A DNA stretch of 37,180 nucleotides from Bacteroidales bacterium Bact_07 (lineage in GTDB: Bacteria; Bacteroidota; Bacteroidia; Bacteroidales; Tenuifilaceae), in contig LUYY01000026.1 in assembly GCA_001603415.1 (NCBI GenBank), positions 1 to 37,180 of the forward strand. The letters run 5' to 3'. Made by a program: the position numbers and the translations under genes. Under the pieces are notes generated by a model, which saw only the letters and a program-made list of their open reading frames with translations, searched no databases and had not been told where the DNA came from. Each line of letters opens with the position of its first letter. The stretch's first letter is position 1. Shown here in pieces: positions 23,628 through 32,872 of this stretch.

Positions 23628-26105
23628 CTAAACATCAAGGTCAACTACAGTAATTCCTGCTCCCCCAAATTCTACATGTTCGTCGCCAAAACTTTTTACG
23701 CCGGGCGTATTCTTTAAAAAGTCGCGGATTACTTGTTTAAGAATGCCATTGCCTTTGCCGTGCAAAATACGAACTTTGCTAAACCCAAGCATCAGGGCAT
23801 CGTCTATTAAATCCTGAACCGCCTCAATGGCTTCTTCGGCCCTGTAGCCACGTATGTCGATGTCGGATTTAAAGTTTAACCTTCGTTTATAAACGTCGAA
23901 ACCTTTATTTACTGTTGTTTTCTGTTTCGAAACCTCACGGAATTCGCCCGACGAGATGCGTTTTAGCTTATCTAGTTTTACAACGGTTATCATACTCCCA
24001 ATAGCGATAGATGCGCTTTTTTCGCTTACACTTATTACCTCGCCAGCCACATCGCTACCTTCCACTTTTACCTTGTCGCCTGGCTCAATGGCTTTTTCCT
24101 CCTCAATTTTTATGGGCTTACTTTCGGCGTTGCTTTTTTGTTGATTTTTTTGCGCTTTTCGCTTCTGGCGTTGCTTTATTAGTTCCATTTTGCGCTCAAT
24201 GAGTGTATCGGAACTTTCGGGTTTTTCAATTTCTGCTTTGATGTTTTCCAGATTTTTTCGTGCTTCGCGGGTTTGTTCCTTTTCAGCATTACTTTCCTTA
24301 ATAGTTCGAATGGTGTTTTCAATTTGTTTGTTCACATTAGCCAGCAAATCCCGAGCCTCTTTTTTTGCAGCAGCAATAATTTCCTTTCGCTTTTTCTCAA
24401 GTTCTTCCAGTTCATTGCGGAGTTTCTCTTCGGCCTCTTCGGCGCGTTTGTTGGCTAACCTTATGCTTTCACGTTTCTTTTCCCAGTATCGTTTATCACG
24501 CGATATTTCACGGAGATGCTTTTCAAAGGTGATGTAATCGGATCCTACTTTTTTTGCGGCTTCGTTAAGCACATCTTCGGGTAATCCGATCTTTCGTGCA
24601 ATCTCAAAGGCAAAACTGCTACCAGGTTTCCCAATTTCAAGTTTGAACAGGGGTTCAATGCGTTCGTTGTCGAAAAGCATGGCTCCATTTACTATGCCAG
24701 GGGTGTTTGCCGCAAAATGTTTAAGGTTGGAGTAGTGCGTGGTGATAACACCAAAAGTTCCCTTATTGCAGAGTTCTTGGAGAATTGCCTCGGCAATTGC
24801 ACCGCCGGCTGTGGGTTCGGTTCCAGCCCCAAACTCATCAATTAGCACAAGGCTTTGGTTATCGGCATGCCTTAGCATCTGCTTCATGTTGATGAGATGC
24901 GAGCTGTAGGTGCTCAGGTCGTTCTCTAACGATTGCTCATCGCCTATATCTATGAATATCTTCGAAAATATTCCCATCTCGGAGTTTTCCAACGCACAAG
25001 GCAGAAAACCGCATTGTAACATGTACTGGAGCAAACCAACAGTTTTTAGGCAAACCGATTTACCCCCAGCGTTAGGCCCCGATATTAGTAGAATTCTACC
25101 GTTTGGATTCAACTCGATGTCGAGCGGAACAATCGCCTTCCCTTCCCGTTTTAAGCTGAGCTGTAGAATTGGGTGGCGCGCTTGCCTAAGGTAAATGCCC
25201 GTTGTGGTGCTGTTCAGAATAGGTTTAGTGCCTTCGAACTCAATGGCCAAAAGAGCTTTTGCCCTGATAAAGTCAATCTCGCCCATAAAATCATAGGCCG
25301 ATAGTAGTTCGGGTAGGTAGGGCCTGATGTTATCGGCAAATTCGATGAGTATTCTAACTATCTCGCGCCTCTCATCGTATTCAAGTTCCCGAATTTCATT
25401 GTTGAGTTCAACCACTTCAACGGGTTCAATGAAAACGGTTTTGCCGGTAGCCGACTCGTCATGAACAATCCCCTTTAGTTTCCTTTTGTTTGCAGCCGCA
25501 ACGGGGATAACTACGCGCCCTTCGCGCACAGTGGGCTGTGCATCGGTTTCAACAACACCTTGGTCGCGGGCACTACGCAGTATTCCCTGCACAAGTTTAT
25601 TTACCGATGCTTCCTTTGCCCTGATGCTTGCTCTAATTTCGGCCAGCTTTGCTGATGCATTATCCTTTATTCGCCCGTATTTGTCCAGAATACTGTCAAT
25701 TCGTTCAATAACATAAGGGTAGTAGTTTATTCCTGTTGCAAGTTTAGCAATGGTAGGGTATTTGTCCGATACCCTTTTTACAAAAGCCAGCAGCTGCTTT
25801 ATGGTTTCCAGCGAACGTCTTAGCTGCTGTAGTTCATTTTCATCAATCCATTGCCCTTCCACCTGAAGTTTGCGGAGTGCTGGGGTGATATCAACAAAAC
25901 CATCGGTGGGGAAACCATCTTCCATTAGGCAAATGGTCTTCATCTCGTGGGTCTGTTCAATCCACTCAAACACCACAGATGGGTCACTATTGAACTTAAC
26001 ATCCTTAACACGTTGCTCGCCAAGCGCACAAAGGCAACGCGTAAGAGTAAGTTCGCGAACCTTATCAAATCCAGCCTTTTGCTCAAAGGTGTCGGGGTAA
26101 ATCAT
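23628..26105 (-). CDS. mutS2: MutS2 family ATPase/endonuclease
   Basis: 825 residues, normal for MutS2. The MutS-like core and clamp are followed by the ABC-type ATPase: Walker A GPNAGGKSV (about 342-350), GDEQSLENDLSTYSSHL, Walker B LVLIDEFGAGTEP, and the ITTHYSNLK switch. A long charged coiled coil (about 515-660, rich in Glu/Lys/Arg) and a KOW-like beta segment precede the C-terminal Smr endonuclease domain (about 740-825, DIRGYRAEEAIEA and LHGKGNGIL). MutS2 suppresses recombination and, in some bacteria, resolves stalled or collided ribosomes. It lacks the mismatch-recognition domain. The deacetylase gene begins 59 bp downstream. Confidence 0.96.
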   Translation of the reverse strand: MIYPDTFEQKAGFDKVRELTLTRCLCALGEQRVKDVKFNSDPSVVFEWIEQTHEMKTICLMEDGFPTDGFVDITPALRKLQVEGQWIDENELQQLRRSLETIKQLLAFVKRVSDKYPTIAKLATGINYYPYVIERIDSILDKYGRIKDNASAKLAEIRASIRAKEASVNKLVQGILRSARDQGVVETDAQPTVREGRVVIPVAAANKRKLKGIVHDESATGKTVFIEPVEVVELNNEIRELEYDERREIVRILIEFADNIRPYLPELLSAYDFMGEIDFIRAKALLAIEFEGTKPILNSTTTGIYLRQARHPILQLSLKREGKAIVPLDIELNPNGRILLISGPNAGGKSVCLKTVGLLQYMLQCGFLPCALENSEMGIFSKIFIDIGDEQSLENDLSTYSSHLINMKQMLRHADNQSLVLIDEFGAGTEPTAGGAIAEAILQELCNKGTFGVITTHYSNLKHFAANTPGIVNGAMLFDNERIEPLFKLEIGKPGSSFAFEIARKIGLPEDVLNEAAKKVGSDYITFEKHLREISRDKRYWEKKRESIRLANKRAEEAEEKLRNELEELEKKRKEIIAAAKKEARDLLANVNKQIENTIRTIKESNAEKEQTREARKNLENIKAEIEKPESSDTLIERKMELIKQRQKRKAQKNQQKSNAESKPIKIEEEKAIEPGDKVKVEGSDVAGEVISVSEKSASIAIGSMITVVKLDKLKRISSGEFREVSKQKTTVNKGFDVYKRRLNFKSDIDIRGYRAEEAIEAVQDLIDDALMLGFSKVRILHGKGNGILKQVIRDFLKNTPGVKSFGDEHVEFGGAGITVVDLDV

Positions 26106-26130
26106 TGCTAATGTTTAAAGTTTGCTTTTG

Positions 26131-26138
26131 CAAAGGTA
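26131..26138 (-). promoter_or_regulatory. Candidate -7 element for mutS2
   Basis: On the minus strand this reads TACCTTTG, an exact TAnnTTTG, 25 bp before the mutS2 start at 26105. No TTG at the correct spacing was found. The 274-bp gap 26106-26379 is otherwise A/T-rich with no gene visible. Confidence 0.5.
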
Positions 26139-26379
26139 GCGATTTGGTTGCGAAGAGTGTTAGGTTTTGCAAACGGTAATAAATGGAACTTCACTTTTCC
26201 CAAAAATATTCAATAAAAAAACTTTCACCGTTACATGTTTGTGTTTGTCAATATTGGATTGTTAGATGCGTAGTTTGGGTAAAGCATTTCACAAAAAAAT
26301 ACAAAAAGAGTTTTATGTTTAATTTTTTTGTAATTTTCAAATGAATTGACAATGTAAAATATATTAATGAAAGCTGTTT

Positions 26380-27510
26380 ATGGATTTTGTAATTAGCCTA
26401 CTGGTTAGCACGCTCGTATCGGGTGTGGCTGCTGCAATTCTTTTAAGTAGAGTATATAAGAACAGTATCTTTGTTAAGGTTGGGGTAGTTTGGCTTATAA
26501 ATCTGTTGTTTATTATGACAACAGTAAGCATTAGGGTTAAATTTTATGATGGCAATACGTTAGTTCGATATCTAATGCTTGCCATTAATGTCTTGTTTAG
26601 TGTGCTGTGTTTCTACTATGCTACCATTAAGGTAGTAAGGCCGCTTTCAAAGGCAATTGCTAAACTTTACAAGTTGGCCGAAGGCGATTTTAACATTCCC
26701 GATGACGACTCATACGTGAACCCTAAAACCGATTTAGGTCAACTAATTCAGGCTACAAATATTATTAGAGAGAACTTTGGCCGGGTTGTGCTGCAAATTC
26801 AGAATAATGTGACTAAGTTACGCGAAATGAGTGATGAACTCAACGCCATTTCAGGCCAATTGGCTGAGGGTTCAGCTGAGGAATCTTCGTCAATCGAGGA
26901 GATTTCTTCCTCCATGGAACAAATTGCAGCTCATATCGAAAAGAATGCCGATAATTCCAAACAAACCGAAGTTTACTCGCGTAAAGTATTAGATGGTGTG
27001 CAAAACCTGAATAAATCGGCTGAGGAGAATTTGGAGGCTATTAACCATATTGCCCAAAAAATCAATGTTATAACTGATATTGCCTTCCAAACCAATATAC
27101 TTGCACTTAATGCCGCCGTTGAGGCAGCCCGTGCCGGTGCGCATGGGAAGGGCTTTGCCGTGGTTGCTGCTGAGGTACGTAAACTTGCTGAAACTAGTAA
27201 GGCCGCAGCCGATGAAATTGTTCAAATGGCCCACAAGAGCGTGAGCGTGGCTCAGCATACCCAAACCATGCTCAACGAACTTATCCCCGATATTACTAAA
27301 ACCACCGAGTTAATTCAGGAGATTACCGCTGCAAGCATTGAGCAACATGTGGGCGTTGAGCAGGTAAATAATGCAATTCAACAGCAAAATGTTGTTGCAC
27401 AGCAAAATGTTGCTATCAGCGAGGAGGTTGTTACAACCAGCAATAAGCTTTCAGAGTTTGCTAACCAGTTTGTGGAATTGGTATCGTATTTTAAGATTAG
27501 GAAGAAATAG
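26380..27510 (+). CDS. Methyl-accepting chemotaxis protein without periplasmic sensor domain
   Basis: 376 residues. Three hydrophobic helices (about 3-22, 32-52, 62-82) are joined by short loops, so there is no room for a ligand-binding domain outside the membrane. A HAMP-like segment ([20 protein letters not shown]) follows, then a coiled-coil signalling domain (about 140-376) with the conserved hairpin tip [20 protein letters not shown], then [20 protein letters not shown]. It should bind CheW/CheA at the inner membrane. The input could be membrane state, redox or a partner protein. No other chemotaxis gene is in the window. The gene ends just before the 76-bp repeat array. Confidence 0.93.
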   Translation: MDFVISLLVSTLVSGVAAAILLSRVYKNSIFVKVGVVWLINLLFIMTTVSIRVKFYDGNTLVRYLMLAINVLFSVLCFYYATIKVVRPLSKAIAKLYKLAEGDFNIPDDDSYVNPKTDLGQLIQATNIIRENFGRVVLQIQNNVTKLREMSDELNAISGQLAEGSAEESSSIEEISSSMEQIAAHIEKNADNSKQTEVYSRKVLDGVQNLNKSAEENLEAINHIAQKINVITDIAFQTNILALNAAVEAARAGAHGKGFAVVAAEVRKLAETSKAAADEIVQMAHKSVSVAQHTQTMLNELIPDITKTTELIQEITAASIEQHVGVEQVNNAIQQQNVVAQQNVAISEEVVTTSNKLSEFANQFVELVSYFKIRKK

Positions 27511-27582
27511 TTTTTGTTAGTTGATTCATTAACTGTATATTTCAATTAGAGAATTTTGTTTTAACTGTTCACTTTTCCTTTA

Positions 27583-28190
27583 ACTTCCTCTAACTTCATC
27601 ACATTCTCAATTCTTCTTTTCACGGTTCAAGTTTCACGGCTCACGTTTCACGGACCAAACTTCCTCTAACTTCCTCATATTCTCAATTCTTCTTTTCACG
27701 GTTCACGTTTCCCGGTTCACGTTTCACGGGCCAAACTTCCTCTAACTCCATCATATTCTCAATTCTTCTTTTCACGTTTCACGTTTCCCGGCTCACGTTT
27801 CACGGGCCAAACTTCCTCTAACTTCCTCATATTCTCAATTCTTCTTTTCACGTTTCACGTTTCCCGGCTCACGTTTCACGGACCAAACTTCCTCTAACTT
27901 CATCACATTCTCAATTCTTCTTTTCACGGTTCAAGTTTCACGGCTCACGTTTCACGGACCAAACTTCCTCTAACTTCCTCATATTCTCAATTCTTCTTTT
28001 CACGGTTCACGTTTCCCAGTTCACGTTTCACGGGCCAAACTTCCTCTAACTCCATCATATTCTCAATTCTTCTTTTCACGTTTCACGTTTCCCGGCTCAC
28101 GTTTCACGGGCCAAACTTCCTCTAACTCCATCATATTCTCAATTCTTCTTTTCACGTTTCACGTTTCCCGGCTCACGTTTCACAGACCAA
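27583..28190 (+). repeat. 76-bp tandem repeat array, 8 units, arranged as a duplicated 4-unit block
   Basis: Units begin with ACTTCCTCTAAC at 27583, 27659, 27735, 27811, 27887, 27963, 28039 and 28115: exactly 76 bp each with no indels. Each unit holds a fixed part (ATTCTCAATTCTTCTTTTCA) and a variable part made of CACGTTTCA-like 9-10-mers. Unit 5 is identical to unit 1 and unit 7 to unit 3. Unit 6 differs from unit 2 by one base and unit 8 from unit 4 by three. So a 304-bp block was duplicated. Each unit has TAA near its start and 76 is not a multiple of 3, so no long frame can cross it. The array fills the gap between the convergent chemoreceptor and Tex genes. Confidence 0.97.
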
Positions 28191-28274
28191 ACTTCCTCTA
28201 ACTTCCTCTAACTTCCTCTAACTTCCTCTAACTCCATCACTTTCTGTCTATTCCGACTCATTCCGGCTCATTCC
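28191..28274 (+). repeat. 10-bp repeats at the right edge of the 76-bp array
   Basis: Four tandem copies of ACTTCCTCTA (28191-28230), a variant ACTCCATCAC, then TTTCTGTCT and the units ATTCCGACTC (28250-28259), ATTCCGGCTC (28260-28269) and a partial ATTCC. The last units are the same 10-mer that makes up the array at 5641-5750, and the junction TCTAACTCCATCA...TTCTGTCT also occurs at 5797-5818. This links the two loci. Confidence 0.9.
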
Positions 28275-28308
28275 TTAAAATTCATGTCACTTGGTGTAAA
28301 TGCATTTC

Positions 28309-30453
28309 TTACTGCTCCACATCCTTCATTGAGAGCTGAATCCTTTTCCTGGGAATATCAACCTCAAGCACTTTCACCTTTACGTGTTGGTGTAGCTTAA
28401 CCACATCGAGCGGGTTTGAAACGTAGCGGTTGGCCAATTGCGATATATGAACCAGCCCATCCTGCTTAACTCCTATATCAACAAATACCCCAAAGTTGGT
28501 GATGTTGGTTACAATGCCCGGTAAAACCATACCCGGTTTAAGGTCATCAATGCTGAAAATGCCATCGGCAAACTCAAATACTTTTATGGCTTTTCGGGGG
28601 TCGCGTCCGGGTTTTGAAAGCTCTTGCATGATGTCGTTTAGTGTGGGTAAGCCTACCTTGTTCGTTACATATTTTTCAAGGTTGATTTTTGTCCTTAGCT
28701 CCTCGTTATTGATTAAGTCAACAACTGAGCAGCCCAAATCGGCTGCCATTTTCTCTACAATGTGGTAGCTTTCGGGGTGAACGGCTGTGTTGTCGAGCGG
28801 GTTTTCGGCTTCGGCAATTCTAAGGAATCCTGCACATTGTTCAAACGCCTTTTCGCCCAGGCGTGGAACCCTTTTTAGCTCATCTCTGCTTTTAAATGCG
28901 CCATTTTGTGCTCGGTATTCTACAATGTTTTTTGCCAGTTGGGGTCCAAGCCCGGAAACGTATGTTAGTAGGTGCTTGCTGGCGGTGTTCAGGTGAACGC
29001 CAACATGGTTTACGCAGCTTTCCACAACCTGGTCAAGGCTACCTTTCAGCTTGGCTTGGTCAACATCGTGCTGGTATTGGCCTACGCCAATCGACTTGGG
29101 ATCTATCTTAACCAGCTCAGCCAACGGGTCCATCAGCCGACGGCCAATTGAAACTGCTCCCCGAACGGTAACATCGTATTCCGGGAACTCCTCTCGTGCT
29201 ACCGGCGAAGCCGAGTAAACCGATGCGCCATCCTCGCTTACCACAAATACCTTTACATCGCGGTTAAACCTGATCCTTTTTATTAGTGCCTCGGTTTCGC
29301 GGCTGGCAGTGCCGTTACCTATGGCAATTGCTTCAACTTTATAGGTGTCAACCAAAGCCGATATTTTGCTCATTGCTTTGCCCTGCTCGTTTTGGGGCGG
29401 ATGCGGAAAAATGGTTTCGTTATGGATTAGGTTGCCTTGCTGGTCAAGGCATACCACCTTGCAGCCAGTTCGGTAACCGGGGTCAATGGCAAGCACGCTT
29501 TTTTGCCCAAGGGGCGGCGATAGCAGTAACTGCCTTAGGTTTTCGGCAAAAACACGAATGGCCTCATCATCAGCTTTCTCTTTGAGTTCCGATGTGAACT
29601 CATTTTCAATCGATGGCTCAATAAGTCTTTTGTAGCTATCGGTTAAGGCTAACCTTAATTGCTCAGCGGCTTCGCCGTTTGAGCGTATGAACACTCGTTC
29701 CAGCTCCTCAATTACTTGGTCGGCCGGCGGAGCAATGTTTACACGCAAGTAACCTTCGTCCTGTCCGCGGCGCATGGCCAGAAACCTGTGCGATGCACAC
29801 CGCTTAACCTCTTCCTCCCAGCTAAAGTAGTCGGAATATTTGATGCCTTCGGTTTCCTTGCCTTTAACCACTTTCGATCGTATAATGGCCGATTTACGGA
29901 AATGCCTTCGAGCGATATTTCGTGCTTTCTCGTCTTCGCTAATCCATTCGGCAATAATATCACGAGCTCCTGCAAGTGCCTCGTTGGCATCGGCCACTTT
30001 ATCGTTAATAAACGATTCGGCTTTGGCAAGTATGTTCCTTTCCTGTTGCTTGTAAATGATTTGAGCCAGTGGCTCTAAACCTTTTTCTTTGGCTATGGTT
30101 GCCTTGGTTCGTCGTTTGGGCTTATAGGGTAGGTAGATATCTTCCAGTTCGGTAGGGTTATAGCATGAAATAATCCTTGCGCGCAACTCCTCGGTGAGTT
30201 TTCCTTGCTCCTCAATGGTCGATAGTATAGTTTCCTTACGTTTGTCAAGTTCTACATACTTAACGGATAGGTCGCGGATGGCTGTAATCTGCGTTTCATC
30301 AAGGTTGCCGGTCATCTCCTTGCGGTAGCGGCTTATAAAGGGTATGGTTGCCCCTTCGTCAAGTAGTTTGATTGTGTTTGCAACACCTCGGCTGGGAATG
30401 TTGAGCTCTGCCGATATTAGTTCAACGTGCTTGGCTTTGTTTACTATCTCCAT
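28309..30453 (-). CDS. tex: Tex-family RNA-binding transcription accessory protein
   Basis: 714 residues from the ATG at 30453; the frame extends seven residues further up to 30474, but MEIVNKAKHVELIS is the better family start. Order: Tex N-terminal helical region, YqgF-like RNase H fold (LAIDPGYRTGCKVV, about 320-333), helix-hairpin-helix segments (LTYVSGLGPQLAKNIVEYR and LKRVPRLGEKAFEQCAGFL), and a C-terminal S1 domain (GMVLPGIVTNITNFGVFVDI). The eukaryotic Spt6 is related. Tex is a conserved cytoplasmic protein linked to transcription and RNA turnover. It is transcribed toward the repeat array, with no hairpin seen in the 34 bp after its stop. Confidence 0.96.
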   Translation of the reverse strand: MEIVNKAKHVELISAELNIPSRGVANTIKLLDEGATIPFISRYRKEMTGNLDETQITAIRDLSVKYVELDKRKETILSTIEEQGKLTEELRARIISCYNPTELEDIYLPYKPKRRTKATIAKEKGLEPLAQIIYKQQERNILAKAESFINDKVADANEALAGARDIIAEWISEDEKARNIARRHFRKSAIIRSKVVKGKETEGIKYSDYFSWEEEVKRCASHRFLAMRRGQDEGYLRVNIAPPADQVIEELERVFIRSNGEAAEQLRLALTDSYKRLIEPSIENEFTSELKEKADDEAIRVFAENLRQLLLSPPLGQKSVLAIDPGYRTGCKVVCLDQQGNLIHNETIFPHPPQNEQGKAMSKISALVDTYKVEAIAIGNGTASRETEALIKRIRFNRDVKVFVVSEDGASVYSASPVAREEFPEYDVTVRGAVSIGRRLMDPLAELVKIDPKSIGVGQYQHDVDQAKLKGSLDQVVESCVNHVGVHLNTASKHLLTYVSGLGPQLAKNIVEYRAQNGAFKSRDELKRVPRLGEKAFEQCAGFLRIAEAENPLDNTAVHPESYHIVEKMAADLGCSVVDLINNEELRTKINLEKYVTNKVGLPTLNDIMQELSKPGRDPRKAIKVFEFADGIFSIDDLKPGMVLPGIVTNITNFGVFVDIGVKQDGLVHISQLANRYVSNPLDVVKLHQHVKVKVLEVDIPRKRIQLSMKDVEQ

Positions 30454-30508
30454 ATAATTCAAATTACGTGGCAAAAAAACGAAATAATATCAATGCTTGC
30501 AAATGAAA

Positions 30509-30533
30509 AACGGCTGCCGTTCAGGAAGCCGTT
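30509..30533 (-). terminator. Terminator of the P5C dehydrogenase gene
   Basis: On the minus strand AACGGCT and AGCCGTT flank an 11-base loop (7-bp stem), followed by TTTTTC. It lies 23 bp after the stop codon of the dehydrogenase gene and before tex. Confidence 0.75.
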
Positions 30534-30555
30534 AATCAATTTGTCTATTGTTAGC

Positions 30556-32199
30556 TTACTCGCCACAGCGGGCATTGGTCATGTAGGGGTAGCGATAATC
30601 GGTGGGTGGGTTAAGGTTTTCCTTAATGGTTCGTGGACTTGTCCATCTAATTAAGTTGAAGGGTCCGCCGGCTTTATCGTTGGTGCCGCTTGCACGTGCA
30701 CCTCCAAAGGGCTGTTGCCCAACAACTGCTCCTGTGGGTTTGTCGTTAAAGTAAAAGTTTCCGGCTGAGTACCGCAAAATCCGGCAAGCCTTATTAAGGG
30801 CTTCCCTATCGGACGAGAATATGGCTCCAGTTAGAGCATAGGGAGATGTTTGGTCGCATACCCTAAGGGTTTCCTCAAACTTGTCGTCGGGATAAACGTA
30901 AATGGTCAGAACCGGCCCAAAGATTTCCTCTTCCATGGTCACAAAGTGTGGGTCGGTTGTTACTATGATTGTTGGTTCCACAAAGTACCCCTTGCTTTTA
31001 TCGCCCTTGCCTCCGGCAATTATTTCAGCGGCATCGGATTGTTTTGCCTTTTCAATGTAGCTCATTATGTTGTCGAACGAGGCCTCGTCAATAACTGCGT
31101 TTACAAACGTTTCGTAGTCAGTAGGATCACCCATGTTTATCTCGTGCATAATGGCAAGTATGCTTCTCTTAAATTCCGGCCAAAGCGACTCTGGAATATA
31201 TGCTCTTGAAGCCGCTGAGCACTTTTGCCCCTGGTACTCAAAAGCACCACGAACGGCTGCTATTACTGCCTGGTTAATATTGGCGCTTGGATGTATGAAA
31301 ATGAAATCCTTACCACCGGTTTCTCCAACAAGTTTGGGGTACGAACGGTATTTGGCTATGTTGTTGCTAACTGCTTTCCAAAAGGTGTTGAAAGTTACAG
31401 TTGAACCGGTAAAGTGGATTCCTGCTAGCATTGGATGGTTGAACACCACATTGCCAATGGCAGAACCTTTGCCTGGTATGAAGTTGATCACACCATCGGG
31501 TACGCCGGCTTCCTTGTAAATCTGCATGAGTACGTAGTTCGAAAGTAGTGCGGTTGATGCTGGCTTCCAAACCACTGTATTCCCCATCAGCACCGGTGCC
31601 ATATTTAGGTTCGATGCTATGGCCGTAAAGTTGAATGGACTTACTGTAAAAACAAATCCTTCCAGCGGTCTGTATTCCAACCTGTTTATTGTTCCGGTTT
31701 CTGATATGGGTTGCTGGTTATAAATTTCGGAGATATAGTGGGCGTTGAATCGTAAAAAGTCAATCGTTTCGCATGCGGCGTCAATCTCAGCTTGGTAAAC
31801 GTTCTTACCTTGTCCAAGCATGGTTGCTGCATTTAATGTGGCTCGATACTTTTTTGAAATCAGTTCGGCCACCTTGAGCGTTATGCTCAAACGCTCAACC
31901 CACGATACCTGCGACCAGTACTCATGCGCATTAAGAGCAGCCTCAATGGCCATTTGGGTTTCTTCCTCGCCGGCAATATGGTACTGGGCTAATACGTGGC
32001 TGTGATTGTGAGGCATAACTACATTGCCTAACTTTCCTGTTCTAACCTCCTTGCCACCTATTATAAGTGGTATATCCATTACACCGGTTGATAACCTTTT
32101 AATCTCTTTTTCCAGTGCCTCGCGCTCTGGTGAGCAAGGCAGGTAGCTGAGCACCGGTTCGTTTTTAGGTAAATCGTACTTGAAAATTGCGTTGTTCAT
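30556..32199 (-). CDS. pruA: 1-pyrroline-5-carboxylate (L-glutamate gamma-semialdehyde) dehydrogenase
   Basis: 547 residues, matching the stand-alone group 1 enzyme of this type (about 540). The aldehyde dehydrogenase fold has FTVSPFNFTAIASNL (NAD-binding side), ITFTGS-like IHFTGSTVTF, catalytic Glu in LVGETGGKDF, and catalytic Cys in YQGQKCSAASRAY. The C-terminus carries FNDKPTGAVVGQQPFGGARASGTN, a mark of P5C dehydrogenases. It oxidises glutamate semialdehyde to glutamate with NAD as the last step of proline (and arginine) breakdown, in the cytoplasm. No proline dehydrogenase gene adjoins. It is monocistronic, with a terminator downstream and a 320-bp divergent gap upstream. Confidence 0.95.
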   Translation of the reverse strand: MNNAIFKYDLPKNEPVLSYLPCSPEREALEKEIKRLSTGVMDIPLIIGGKEVRTGKLGNVVMPHNHSHVLAQYHIAGEEETQMAIEAALNAHEYWSQVSWVERLSITLKVAELISKKYRATLNAATMLGQGKNVYQAEIDAACETIDFLRFNAHYISEIYNQQPISETGTINRLEYRPLEGFVFTVSPFNFTAIASNLNMAPVLMGNTVVWKPASTALLSNYVLMQIYKEAGVPDGVINFIPGKGSAIGNVVFNHPMLAGIHFTGSTVTFNTFWKAVSNNIAKYRSYPKLVGETGGKDFIFIHPSANINQAVIAAVRGAFEYQGQKCSAASRAYIPESLWPEFKRSILAIMHEINMGDPTDYETFVNAVIDEASFDNIMSYIEKAKQSDAAEIIAGGKGDKSKGYFVEPTIIVTTDPHFVTMEEEIFGPVLTIYVYPDDKFEETLRVCDQTSPYALTGAIFSSDREALNKACRILRYSAGNFYFNDKPTGAVVGQQPFGGARASGTNDKAGGPFNLIRWTSPRTIKENLNPPTDYRYPYMTNARCGE

Positions 32200-32519
32200 C
32201 GGTTTTAAGGTTTTTAGTTATCGATATGTAAAAATATGCATAACAAGTTTTGCTTCAAATGATTTTTATCAAAAGTCTATTATTTGGAAACATTCTAAAT
32301 AGAATAACATTGATAAGTGCAATTTGTTTTAAGGTGTCAATCAATTTCAATAGAATTTATTGTAACACAATTGTTTGTTTTAATATGAAATTGTCGTAAT
32401 GCATTTATTGAACATTAAGTGTTATGTTTACATCCTTGGTTATGTTACTATCAAAATTTTCTGACTTAAATCATTTCTAAAAATGTTTTAACTGGTTAAC
32501 TTTGGGAAAAAAATAAGCT
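32200..32519. other. 320-bp A/T-rich divergent intergenic region (pruA / ppnP)
   Basis: No gene seen. It holds the promoters of two divergent genes. Near 32292-32305 is the palindrome ATTCTA-AA-TAGAAT (6-bp arms), about 93 bp upstream of pruA. CAATA-GAATT-TATTG at about 32348-32362 is a weaker inverted repeat. In such A/T-rich DNA both could be chance. Confidence 0.5.
32497..32504 (+). promoter_or_regulatory. Candidate -7 element for ppnP
   Basis: TAACTTTG matches TAnnTTTG exactly and ends 15 bp before the ATG at 32520. The -33 region has no clear TTG at the usual distance. Confidence 0.55.
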
Positions 32520-32801
32520 ATGTTTAAAACAAATGAATACTTTGAAGGCAAGGTTAAATCGATAGCCTTTGAAACTGCCGAAGGCAGGGCAACAGTAGGA
32601 GTTATGGCTCAAGGTGAATACGAGTTTGGCACATCAACCGTGGAGTATATGACCGTTATTTCTGGTCAGATGGATGTTATGCTTCCTGGTGAATCAACTT
32701 GGAAAACCTACAAGGAGTTTGAAACCTACATTGTTCCCAAAGATGTAAAATTCAAGGTTCGCGTAAATGGCGATACCGCTTATCGTTGCCTTTACAAGTA
32801 A
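32520..32801 (+). CDS. ppnP: Pyrimidine/purine nucleoside phosphorylase PpnP
   Basis: 93 residues, exactly the family length. The cupin-like PpnP (formerly YaiE, DUF1255) pattern is complete: YFEGKVKSIAFET, AEGRATVGVMAQGEYEFGT, EYMTVISGQMDVMLPG, and the tail FKVRVNGDTAYRCLY. The enzyme cleaves nucleosides with phosphate to give the free base and ribose 1-phosphate, in the cytoplasm. It is a single-gene unit with a -7 element just upstream and a hairpin directly after the stop. Confidence 0.95.
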   Translation: MFKTNEYFEGKVKSIAFETAEGRATVGVMAQGEYEFGTSTVEYMTVISGQMDVMLPGESTWKTYKEFETYIVPKDVKFKVRVNGDTAYRCLYK

Positions 32802-32808
32802 AAAAATT

Positions 32809-32829
32809 AGGGGGAATGATCCCCCTTTT
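32809..32829 (+). terminator. Terminator of ppnP
   Basis: AGGGGG, loop AATGAT, CCCCCT, then TTTG: a 6-bp stem dominated by five G-C pairs, 8 bp after the ppnP stop. Confidence 0.8.
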
Positions 32830-32830
32830 G

Positions 32831-32838
32831 TATATTTG
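32831..32838 (+). promoter_or_regulatory. Candidate -7 element for the ModE-like/Wtp operon
   Basis: TATATTTG is an exact TAnnTTTG. At a 20-bp spacing upstream there is TTAG, a near match to TTG inside the ppnP terminator. Promoter and terminator are therefore packed together. The -7 element ends 34 bp before the ATG at 32873. Confidence 0.5.
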
Positions 32839-32872
32839 CCGATAGGAAAATAGTTGCATATCATTGGGGATT

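Noticed and set aside
26346-26372. TTGACA-like sigma-70 box upstream of the chemoreceptor
   Set aside because: Bacteroidota use a different consensus (TTG / TAnnTTTG), and TTGACA in A/T-rich DNA is expected by chance.
27583-28274. CRISPR array
   Set aside because: The 76-bp units are near-identical throughout. There is no alternation of constant repeats with unique spacers, and no cas gene is present.
27511-28308. Repeat-containing protein gene
   Set aside because: The period of 76 is not a multiple of 3 and each unit contains TAA on the plus strand and TGA/TAG on the minus strand, so no long frame can cross it.
30427-30654. 75-residue plus-strand frame at the tex/pruA junction
   Set aside because: It runs antisense across the start of tex, a terminator and the end of pruA, and has no protein-like character.
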